A stretch of DNA of 5,225 bases from contig CAJWZI010000155.1 of the NCBI GenBank assembly GCA_913049615.1, positions 1 through 5,225 on the forward strand. The letters run 5' to 3'. This stretch comes from an uncultured Alphaproteobacteria bacterium (GTDB lineage Bacteria > Pseudomonadota > Alphaproteobacteria > GCA-2731375). The notes under the pieces are model-generated. The model was given only the letters and a program-made list of their open reading frames with translations, was not told the origin of the DNA and did not search any database. Of the stretch, positions 1-5,225 are shown piece by piece (position 1 is the first letter of the stretch; every line of letters starts with the position of its first letter). A program made the position numbers and the translations under genes.

Positions 1-525
1 CCTTTCCGACATAGCAGCCAGTTCTGCGGGATTCATGGGTGCCCCGCGGCTTTCCCCCTCCGCAGGTTCAACGGTTTCTATTCCTATTACTTCTATCTCA
101 TCCGTTGCACTCGCATCAGGCGCGGCGATTTCAGTCACTGCCTGGACGGTTGCATCCTCTATTACGACAGCCGCGCCATCTTTCGCTGCGCCTTCGTTCT
201 CAGTTTTCCGACCGTCCTGATTATACTGAGTACGACCCCGATTATCTTGTTGGTCGCCATCGCCGTTTTGCCGCAGTTGCCGAGTGGTCTGCAAGACACG
301 GTAATAATGTTCCGCATGCTGATAGAAGTTCTCTGCCGCTACCCGATCGCCAGATAACATGGCATCCCGCGCTAAAGTCGTATATTTTTCATGTACCGTC
401 GACGCCGTACCCCGGATTTTCACGTCCGGTCCACTACTGTCGTAGCTTCGATTGGGAGAATTGTTGTTCCCCCGGCGACCGCTGGGACGGCCACGCCCCC
501 GTCTTTGGGGTCCGTTCTGTCTCAT
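1..525 (-). CDS. DUF4167 domain-containing protein, 3' end cut off by the window edge
   Basis: The minus strand is open from an ATG at 525 to the window edge: 175 codons and no stop, so the C-terminus is missing. Residues 1-22 are rich in Arg, Gly and Asn (MRQNGPQRRGRGRPSGRRG). Residues about 26-80 carry the conserved DUF4167 core: SSGPDVKIRGTA, then HEKYTTLARDA, then SGDRVAAENFYQHAEHYYRVL, a short helical region with conserved Lys, His and Tyr. From about residue 85 the protein becomes low-complexity and Glu/Ala/Val-rich, probably disordered. The family is of unknown function and in alphaproteobacteria usually follows prmC, as here. The basic RG-rich start suggests RNA or nucleic-acid binding, but that is only inference. 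The start is supported by the family's usual M-R-basic beginning. The Shine-Dalgarno is weak (AAGACGG at 530-536, four bases before ATG). The gene lies 347 bases after prmC, so it may have its own promoter. Confidence 0.9.
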   Translation of the reverse strand, partial: MRQNGPQRRGRGRPSGRRGNNNSPNRSYDSSGPDVKIRGTASTVHEKYTTLARDAMLSGDRVAAENFYQHAEHYYRVLQTTRQLRQNGDGDQQDNRGRTQYNQDGRKTENEGAAKDGAAVVIEDATVQAVTEIAAPDASATDEIEVIGIETVEPAEGESRGAPMNPAELAAMSER

Positions 526-618
526 AGCACCGTCTTGAGTTGTCAAAACAAATAAACGCCAATACAAGGCCCCCGATTGATCAAAGCGCTGGCCCACCGA
601 TCTTAGTACGGCTTTCTA

Positions 619-638
619 ACCGCCGGCGAACCCGCGGT
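619..638 (-). other. Hairpin with TTCG loop upstream of the DUF4167 gene
   Basis: On the minus strand the 20 bases ACCGCGGGTTCGCCGGCGGT fold into a 5-bp outer stem (ACCGC with GCGGT), one G-G mismatch, a 2-bp inner stem and a TTCG loop. Flanking GGTT and AAGCC could extend the stem with a bulge. No T-run follows, so it is not a standard terminator. It sits about 95 bases before the DUF4167 start, where a structured leader or small RNA could lie. Function is unknown. The fold was worked out by eye and its energy not calculated. Confidence 0.4.
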
Positions 639-663
639 CGGAACCATTTTCCAGTGCCTTCAA

Positions 664-876
664 TCAAACCAAGACAAGCCAACTGCGTTTTGGCTTTCTG
701 CATATACCAGCTCTATTTTGAGCTTCAGATTTCCATTCAGCAATGTGGGTTATCTTTTTTTCGGGAACCGCCCGTCCGGTCACGCCAGTTGATCTTTCTG
801 ATCGCGGCAGTCGGTCCTCGTCGTTCGTTTTAAAAACTAGCCGTTTAGCACGGAAAATCCAACATCTTTTTTTCAT
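664..876 (-). CDS. Possible small basic protein (70 codons), doubtful
   Basis: An open frame begins with ATG overlapping the prmC TGA in an ATGA, with GGAG at 882-885 five bases upstream, a good ribosome site. The product would be 70 residues, strongly basic (about 19 Lys/Arg against 7 Asp/Glu), starting [12 protein letters not shown], with no signal peptide, membrane segment or domain that I recognise. Against it: several AGA and ATA codons unlike the neighbouring genes, no family resemblance, and a terminator-like hairpin inside codons 8-15. I consider a chance frame more likely than a gene, but the start context is good enough to record. Confidence 0.18.
   Translation of the reverse strand: MKKRCWIFRAKRLVFKTNDEDRLPRSERSTGVTGRAVPEKKITHIAEWKSEAQNRAGICRKPKRSWLVLV
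832..853 (-). terminator. Weak terminator-like hairpin after prmC
   Basis: Twenty bases past the prmC stop, the minus strand reads CCGT-GCTAA-ACGG, a 4-bp stem with a 5-base loop, then CTAG and five T (832-836). The position fits the end of the ispG-hisS-prfA-prmC transcript, but the stem is short and the T-run does not follow directly, so termination would be inefficient at best. Confidence 0.25.
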
Positions 877-1748
877 TGCTTCTCCGCGCAGAGACAGCGG
901 TCTATTCTAGCCAGGTCGAGATGGGTTTCCGCAATGCGCAAACCGGCTGAAGTCAATATGGAGGCCACATGGTTTGCCTGCCAATATCCACATTCGAGCA
1001 CGGCCTGTCCGCCTGGCTTCAACAGCCTGTGGAGATGAGGCGCCATGGCACGATAAGCAGAAAGGCCGTCGTCACCTCCGTCTAAGGCTAGTTTAGGGTC
1101 GTGGCATCGAACCTCTGGAACCAAAGTTTCAGTCTCTGCAGTGGTGATATAGGGTGGGTTTGTCAGGATCAAATCAAAGGAGCCTGATAAAGCTTCGCCC
1201 CAATCCCCAACCATGAACCGAGCCCGATCATAAAGTCTTAAGTTCCGCGCATTCTCCATGGCCTGTTGCACAGAGGCATGTGAATAGTCTAGGCCCAGAC
1301 CCCAGGCACCAGGACGTTCCGTCAAAACAGCCAATAATAAGCAGCCCGACCCCGTGCCAAAATCAGCGATCACATAATTTTCAGTCTCGTTCGGCATTTG
1401 GGCCAAAGCGGCGGCGATCAGAGTTTCGCTGTCGGGCCGCGGGTCGAATACCTCATCGGATATCTGCAATTCCAGACTCCAAAATTCCCTCCGCCCAATT
1501 AACCGGGATGTCGGTTTTCTCTTCTTACGTTCATCTATCAATCTGGAATAGTTATTCAGTTCTGCTGCTCCCAAAGAGCGGTCGGCATCGCAGACCAAAG
1601 TCAAGCGATCTCCACCAATGACGTGGGCCAAAAGCAAATTTGCATCCAATTGCGCTTCTTCAATCCCAGCAGCGCTCAACGCTTGCGCGCCAGCGGCCAC
1701 AGCCTGCCGCAGCGTCATATCAGAAACGAACCGCTGCTTTTCAGCCAT
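873..1748 (-). CDS. prmC: Peptide chain release factor N5-glutamine methyltransferase PrmC
   Basis: PrmC (HemK) uses S-adenosylmethionine to methylate the glutamine of the GGQ motif in release factors RF1 and RF2, improving termination in the cytosol. The 291-residue length is near the family norm of about 280. An N-terminal helical domain that binds the release factor covers about residues 8-85. The link region holds GRREFW (85-90) and RPDSETL (104-110). The Rossmann methyltransferase domain follows, with the AdoMet loop DFGTGSG (129-135) and the catalytic NPPY signature (197-200) that holds the glutamine amide. The ATG overlaps the end of prfA by 8 bases, and AGAGG lies just upstream within prfA, so translation is probably coupled to that of its substrate. 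The stop is TGA. NPPY also occurs in other N-methyltransferases such as PrmB, but the N-terminal domain and the prfA neighbour settle PrmC. Confidence 0.96.
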   Translation of the reverse strand: MAEKQRFVSDMTLRQAVAAGAQALSAAGIEEAQLDANLLLAHVIGGDRLTLVCDADRSLGAAELNNYSRLIDERKKRKPTSRLIGRREFWSLELQISDEVFDPRPDSETLIAAALAQMPNETENYVIADFGTGSGCLLLAVLTERPGAWGLGLDYSHASVQQAMENARNLRLYDRARFMVGDWGEALSGSFDLILTNPPYITTAETETLVPEVRCHDPKLALDGGDDGLSAYRAMAPHLHRLLKPGGQAVLECGYWQANHVASILTSAGLRIAETHLDLARIDRCLCAEKQ

Positions 1749-2820
1749 GACCCTCTAGATCGGCCAGCAGACCAGCCTGATGGTCGGCTATTAATGCATT
1801 CACCACTTCGTCAACCGCTTCTCCGCTCATCACTTTGTCTAGCTTATAAAGAGTCAGATTGATGCGGTGGTCGGTAACCCTACCCTGGGGATAATTATAG
1901 GTACGAATTCGTTCGGATCGGTCGCCGCTCCCGACCTGTTCTTTCCGGTCAGCTGCGCGCTCACTCGCCGCTTTTTGCCGTTCTGCATCATACATGCGGG
2001 CCCGCAGTACTTTCATAGCCTGGGCCCGGTTCTTGTGCTGCGATTTGTTATCCTGGCACTGTACTACAATACCTGTGGGCAGGTGAGTGACTCGGATGGC
2101 TGAATCTGTCTTATTGACGTGCTGACCTCCCGCACCCTGGGCACGATAGGTGTCGACGCGTAGGTCAGTGGGACTAATGTCCACATCAATCTCCTCAGCC
2201 TCTGGCAGAACGGCCACGGTGGCGGCGGAAGTATGAATGCGGCCTTGGGATTCAGTTTCCGGCACCCGCTGCACTCTGTGAACGCCGGATTCGAATTTCA
2301 GTTTTGCGAATACCCCACGCCCGGAGACAGAGGCCACCACATCGCGGATACCTCCCAAATCCGATTCACTGATATCCATCAACTCGAACTTCCAGCCGTT
2401 GATTTCGGCATAGCGCTGATACATCCGCAGCAAATCGGCTGCGAATAAGGCCGCTTCGTCGCCGCCTGTGCCAGCCCGCACTTCCAGGATCGCATTTTTA
2501 TCGTCGGCCGCATCGCGGGGAAGAATAGCCACCTGCAACTCGTTTTCCAGGGTAGGGAGTTTTCCCCGCGCAGCCGCCATTTCCTCGGCTGCCAATTCGC
2601 GCATTTCCGTATCGCTGTGCGTATCGGCAACCATGGTGCCCAGACCTGCTATTTCCGTACGCAAATTCCGCACTGCTTGGGCTATTTTGGCTACGGGCGT
2701 AAGTTCCGCATAGTCCTTGGACAGACGCACAAAATCGTCACCAGACCCGCCTTCAGCCATTGTGGCTTCAAGCTCTGCCAGTCGCTTGAGAATACCGTCT
2801 ATTTGTTCCTCGCCAATCAT
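1741..2820 (-). CDS. prfA: Peptide chain release factor 1 (RF1)
   Basis: RF1 recognises UAA and UAG in the ribosomal A site and triggers hydrolysis of peptidyl-tRNA. At 359 residues it matches the usual length of about 360. The N-terminal helical domain spans about residues 1-100. The codon-recognition domain contains GTGGDEA (117-123) and the Pro-x-Thr tripeptide as PET (187-189) in [17 protein letters not shown]2 would have SPF there, so this is RF1. The catalytic loop [13 protein letters not shown] has GGQ at 231-233, and Q233 is the expected target of PrmC, encoded immediately downstream. The basic stretch [11 protein letters not shown] (259-269) is also typical. The ATG forms an ATGA with the hisS stop and has no clear Shine-Dalgarno, so initiation probably depends on coupling to hisS translation. 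Its own stop is TGA, an RF2 codon, so RF1 does not terminate its own synthesis. Confidence 0.97.
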   Translation of the reverse strand: MIGEEQIDGILKRLAELEATMAEGGSGDDFVRLSKDYAELTPVAKIAQAVRNLRTEIAGLGTMVADTHSDTEMRELAAEEMAAARGKLPTLENELQVAILPRDAADDKNAILEVRAGTGGDEAALFAADLLRMYQRYAEINGWKFELMDISESDLGGIRDVVASVSGRGVFAKLKFESGVHRVQRVPETESQGRIHTSAATVAVLPEAEEIDVDISPTDLRVDTYRAQGAGGQHVNKTDSAIRVTHLPTGIVVQCQDNKSQHKNRAQAMKVLRARMYDAERQKAASERAADRKEQVGSGDRSERIRTYNYPQGRVTDHRINLTLYKLDKVMSGEAVDEVVNALIADHQAGLLADLEGHG

Positions 2821-4064
2821 AGGCCATAATTTTTCAAAAGTGCCGGTAGGTCTTCCAATGCCACTTCCACTTGCCTGCCGTCATCAAGATTACGCAAGGT
2901 GATAATTTTTTTGGCTATCTCGTTCTCGCCCAGAATAAGTGCAGCGCGGGCGTTCAATTTATTGGCGCGCTTCAGGCGCCTGCTGAGATTGCCGCGGAAG
3001 GCCATATCGACCACAAAGCCGCTCCGTCGCAGATCGTAGCAAATTTTTAGCGCCAACCTTTCCGCCGCTTCACCAAGAGGTACCATGGCAATAGGACGAT
3101 CCCCGTCCAGCGCCGTGGTAGCTAACATCGCCAGGCGCTCAATACCGCCGGCCCAACCAATCCCAGGCGTCTGCGGACCACCCAGAATTTTGATCAAACC
3201 GTCGTACCTTCCACCAGCGATTACCGCACCTTGGGAACCCAAAGCATCGGTGAAAAACTCGAACGCGGTGTGGGTGTAATAGTCCAGACCCCGCACCAGT
3301 CGCGGGTTCAAATTATAGGCAATGCCCAGCACATCCAGACCGTCACATACCGAAGCAAAAAAATCCTGTGATTTTGAATTAAGGTAATCGGTAATTATGG
3401 GTGCGTCGATGACGATCTTCTGATCCCATTCATCCTTTGAATCGAGTATGCGAAGCGGATTGCGGTTAAGCCGATCAACGCTATCTTCGGACAAATTCGC
3501 CTTGTGATCGGTAAAGTAAGTGACCAGAGCATCGCGATAGTCGCTGCGACTATCAGAATCGCCCAAGGTGTTTAATTGCAACCCGCAGAGGTCCAAAATG
3601 CCTAAGTCATGCAGGATTTCGGTGCCAAGTGCGATAATTTCAATATCCGCACCGGGACCTTCTACGCCCAGAATTTCCGCATCAATCTGATGAAATTGAC
3701 GCTGCCGACCCTTTTGTGGACGCTCGTAGCGAAAAGCCGGGCCATGGGCGAAGAATTTCAAGGGTAGATCCTGATGCATTCCGCCCGTAATAAAGGCGCG
3801 GCAAATACCAGCGGTGAATTCTGGACGTAGAGTAATGTTCTCGCCACCGCGATCGGTGAAGGTATACATTTCCTTGCGCACCACATCGGACCCCTCGCCT
3901 ATGGTGCGAGCGAAGACTGGGGTGAATTCAAAAATCGGCACGTCGATGTCGCCAAAACCGTAACGGCGGGCGCAATCGCGCGCCGTTGCAACCACATGCC
4001 TGTGGCGGGTCGCCGCATCACCAATGATGTCATGGGTACCGCGTACCGATTGTAACCTGGCCAT
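2817..4064 (-). CDS. hisS: Histidyl-tRNA synthetase
   Basis: This class II aminoacyl-tRNA synthetase attaches histidine to tRNA-His in the cytosol, working as a homodimer. The 415 residues compare well with about 420 for bacterial HisRS. Visible landmarks: the N-terminal VRGTHDI (7-13); motif 1 around [12 protein letters not shown] (35-46); TLRPE (78-82); motif 2 [20 protein letters not shown] (111-130); the HisRS-specific histidine motifs LVRGLDYYT (256-264) and GGRYDGL (284-290); and motif 3 [11 protein letters not shown] (301-311). The C-terminal anticodon-binding domain follows from about residue 323. The histidine motifs distinguish it from the synthetase-like HisZ. The ATG lies 5 bases after the ispG stop, with GGAG (4073-4076) eight bases upstream and just before that stop codon. 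Its TGA overlaps the prfA start. Confidence 0.97.
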   Translation of the reverse strand: MARLQSVRGTHDIIGDAATRHRHVVATARDCARRYGFGDIDVPIFEFTPVFARTIGEGSDVVRKEMYTFTDRGGENITLRPEFTAGICRAFITGGMHQDLPLKFFAHGPAFRYERPQKGRQRQFHQIDAEILGVEGPGADIEIIALGTEILHDLGILDLCGLQLNTLGDSDSRSDYRDALVTYFTDHKANLSEDSVDRLNRNPLRILDSKDEWDQKIVIDAPIITDYLNSKSQDFFASVCDGLDVLGIAYNLNPRLVRGLDYYTHTAFEFFTDALGSQGAVIAGGRYDGLIKILGGPQTPGIGWAGGIERLAMLATTALDGDRPIAMVPLGEAAERLALKICYDLRRSGFVVDMAFRGNLSRRLKRANKLNARAALILGENEIAKKIITLRNLDDGRQVEVALEDLPALLKNYGL

Positions 4065-4079
4065 ACGCTTTACTCCGCC
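4065..4079 (-). promoter_or_regulatory. Ribosome binding site of hisS, overlapping the ispG end
   Basis: The minus strand reads GGCGGAG (4073-4079) and then eight bases before the hisS ATG. The site overlaps the last codons of ispG and directly precedes its TAA stop, so ribosomes finishing ispG lie over it. It supports the chosen hisS start and is the clearest Shine-Dalgarno among the four operon genes. Confidence 0.7.
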
Positions 4080-5167
4080 TGAATTTCCGCCACCCTAGCC
4101 TCAACCAATTCGACTACATGATCTACAAAACCTTCGCTGTCGATCTTGTGATCAGCGACGCCGCTTAGATACACGAGGTGAGTACCATTGCCTCCACCCG
4201 TGACGCCAACGTCCGTCTCTCGTGCCTCGCCGGGGCCATTGACCACACAGCCCATGATAGACAGGGTCAAGGGGGTGGTGATATGGGCCAGGCGCTCCTC
4301 TAAAATTTCAACCGTCTTAATCACAGGAAAGGCCTGCCGGGCACAAGACGGACAGCTGATAATGGAAACGCCCCGATGGCGTAGGCCAAGCGATTTCAAG
4401 ATTTCGAAACCCGCATATACCTCTTCCACGGGATCGGCTGACAGAGAGACCCGGATCGTATCACCAATCCCAGCCCACAGGAGACTGCCTAAGCCGACGG
4501 ATGATTTCACGGTGCCGCCACGCAGGGCACCAGCTTCGGTGATGCCTAAATGCAAAGGAAAATCACAAGCCTCCGCCAAGCCTTGATAGGCCGCAACACA
4601 CAAAAACACGTCCGAGGCCTTCACGGAAATCTTAAAATTCTCAAAATTTTTGTCTGCCAGCAGACGCGCGTGATTTAGAGCGCTTTCCACCATGGCCTCA
4701 GGGCAAGGTTCGCCATAGTGCTCCAGCAGCTCCTTTTCTAAGCTGCCAGCATTAACACCAATCCGCATGGAACAACCGTTGGCACGGGCGGCGTCCACCA
4801 CCTCGCTCACCCGGATCGCCGAGCCGATATTTCCCGGATTAATCCGCAAACAGGCTGCACCATTGTCCGCAGCCTCCAGGGCCCGTTTGTAGTGGAAATG
4901 AATATCTGCAACGATAGGGACGCTGGTCTGATCAACAATTTCCTTTAGAGCGGCAGAAGATGCTGCGTCAGGGCAACTAACCCTTACGATATCTGCGCCC
5001 GCGCGTTCCAAGTCCTTTACCTGGGTCACGGTCGCCTCTACGTCGTGGGTTGGCGTAGTAGTCATGGATTGTACTGTGATCGGGGCTCCGCCGCCTACTG
5101 GGACGTTGCCCACCATGACTTGCCGGCATTTTCGGCGGCAAATATCGCGATAGGGACGAAGGCTCAT
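4070..5167 (-). CDS. ispG: 4-hydroxy-3-methylbut-2-en-1-yl diphosphate synthase (HMBPP synthase)
   Basis: IspG (GcpE) reduces the cyclic diphosphate MEcPP to HMBPP, the penultimate step of the MEP pathway to isoprenoids, using a [4Fe-4S] cluster and electrons from ferredoxin or flavodoxin. At 365 residues it is the short two-domain bacterial form (E. coli about 372), without the extra domain of plant enzymes. The N-terminal TIM barrel shows [19 protein letters not shown] (19-37), [12 protein letters not shown] (86-97) and LRINPGNIG (107-115). The C-terminal Fe-S domain shows SCPSCAR (271-277) and [11 protein letters not shown] (305-315). Cys272, Cys275, Cys307 and Glu314 are the expected cluster ligands, so the enzyme looks intact. 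The start MSLRPYRDI fits the family. Only a weak GAGAA lies upstream, about 8 bases off. The stop is TAA. It is the first complete gene of the cluster. Confidence 0.97.
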   Translation of the reverse strand: MSLRPYRDICRRKCRQVMVGNVPVGGGAPITVQSMTTTPTHDVEATVTQVKDLERAGADIVRVSCPDAASSAALKEIVDQTSVPIVADIHFHYKRALEAADNGAACLRINPGNIGSAIRVSEVVDAARANGCSMRIGVNAGSLEKELLEHYGEPCPEAMVESALNHARLLADKNFENFKISVKASDVFLCVAAYQGLAEACDFPLHLGITEAGALRGGTVKSSVGLGSLLWAGIGDTIRVSLSADPVEEVYAGFEILKSLGLRHRGVSIISCPSCARQAFPVIKTVEILEERLAHITTPLTLSIMGCVVNGPGEARETDVGVTGGGNGTHLVYLSGVADHKIDSEGFVDHVVELVEARVAEIQAE

Positions 5168-5225
5168 AGCTGGTTCTCAGATGTTGGCATCGCCACCTTG
5201 ATGACGCGGCAAACTTGTGTGGGAT
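5164..5225 (-). other. Upstream flank of ispG, possible end of another gene
   Basis: Two minus-strand frames enter from the right edge and stop here. One ends at a TGA overlapping the ispG ATG as ATGA (5164-5167), giving a tail ending MPTSENQL. The other ends at a TGA at 5177-5179, giving a tail ending HQGGDANI. In many alphaproteobacteria a RodZ-like helix-turn-helix gene precedes ispG, so either could be its end, but about 15-20 residues are too few to recognise anything. The stretch could equally be non-coding. Confidence 0.25.

Larger units (their letters stand above)
526..872. other. Intergenic region between prmC and the DUF4167 gene
   Basis: This 347-base stretch has no confident gene. 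Read on the minus strand it holds, in order, a weak terminator-like hairpin (832-853), a small hairpin AGCTC-AAAATA-GAGCT (709-724), a longer hairpin with a TTCG loop (619-638), and the weak ribosome site of the DUF4167 gene. A low-quality promoter candidate is TTGCTG at 738-743 with CAAAAT at 715-720, spaced 17 bases; it matches consensus poorly. A TTGACA hexamer at 541-546 has no good -10 partner before the start codon. The region's length contrasts with the overlapping genes upstream and suggests a new transcription unit or a long 5' leader for the DUF4167 gene. Confidence 0.6.

Noticed and set aside
39..527. 162-codon plus-strand ORF opposite the DUF4167 gene
   Set aside because: It is the complement of a recognised coding frame. 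Its translation is Arg/His/Pro-rich without a domain, and the minus-strand frame explains the openness.
541..546. TTGACA hexamer (minus strand) as a -35 box, or its TTG as an earlier start for the DUF4167 gene
   Set aside because: No -10 element follows at suitable spacing, and transcription would start inside the coding region. The TTG start would add only seven residues not typical of the family.
755..774. Inverted repeat CGGG-AACCG-CCCG next to seven T, considered as a terminator
   Set aside because: On the plus strand the T-run comes before the stem, and on the minus strand it is an A-run after it, so neither orientation gives an intrinsic terminator.
540..833. 97-codon plus-strand ORF in the intergenic gap
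   Set aside because: No recognisable domain, an irregular composition, and no neighbour on the same strand. It looks like a chance frame.
1280..1621. 113-codon plus-strand ORF inside prmC
   Set aside because: Antisense shadow of prmC with no family features.
2379..2630. 83-codon minus-strand ORF within prfA in another frame
   Set aside because: Overlaps the well-conserved RF1 frame including GTGGDEA; the product is low-complexity and unrecognised.
4188..4586. 132-codon plus-strand ORF inside ispG
   Set aside because: Antisense to the conserved Fe-S domain of ispG; the Pro/Arg/Ser-rich product has no recognisable fold.
1..5225. Search for mobile elements, CRISPR arrays, tRNA or rRNA genes and phage genes
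   Set aside because: No terminal inverted repeats, spaced direct repeats, transposase or integrase motifs, or cloverleaf-like sequences were seen by eye.

Overview
The window looks like an ordinary housekeeping stretch of an alphaproteobacterial chromosome. The evidence is the gene order ispG-hisS-prfA-prmC followed by a DUF4167-domain gene, all on the minus strand. DUF4167 is, to my knowledge, essentially alphaproteobacterial, and the protein sequences read as typical for that class. Base composition looks moderate rather than strongly GC-rich, so a Rhodospirillales-like or uncultured marine lineage is possible, but I cannot place it further.

Layout in transcription order, from high to low coordinates. 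Positions 5168-5225 hold only the upstream flank of ispG, with a possible tail of another gene. ispG (4070-5167) makes the Fe-S enzyme HMBPP synthase of the MEP isoprenoid pathway. Five bases later comes hisS (2817-4064, histidyl-tRNA synthetase). Its TGA stop overlaps the start of prfA (1741-2820, release factor RF1) in an ATGA. prfA in turn overlaps prmC (873-1748, the RF1/RF2 GGQ-glutamine methyltransferase) by 8 bases. The tight packing predicts one operon with translational coupling. Three of the four genes serve translation, and PrmC modifies the product of the gene just before it.

A 347-base stretch (526-872) follows without a confident gene. It contains a weak terminator-like hairpin just after prmC, a 70-codon ORF that starts inside the prmC stop codon behind a good Shine-Dalgarno sequence (probably not a real gene), and a stable-looking hairpin with a TTCG loop about 95 bases before the next gene. 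The DUF4167-domain gene (start at 525) then runs off the left edge with 175 codons visible. It has an Arg/Gly-rich N-terminus, a conserved helical core and a low-complexity acidic tail.

I see no mobile element, CRISPR array, tRNA, rRNA or phage gene. No undescribed system stands out. The least explained parts are the DUF4167 gene and the gap in front of it.
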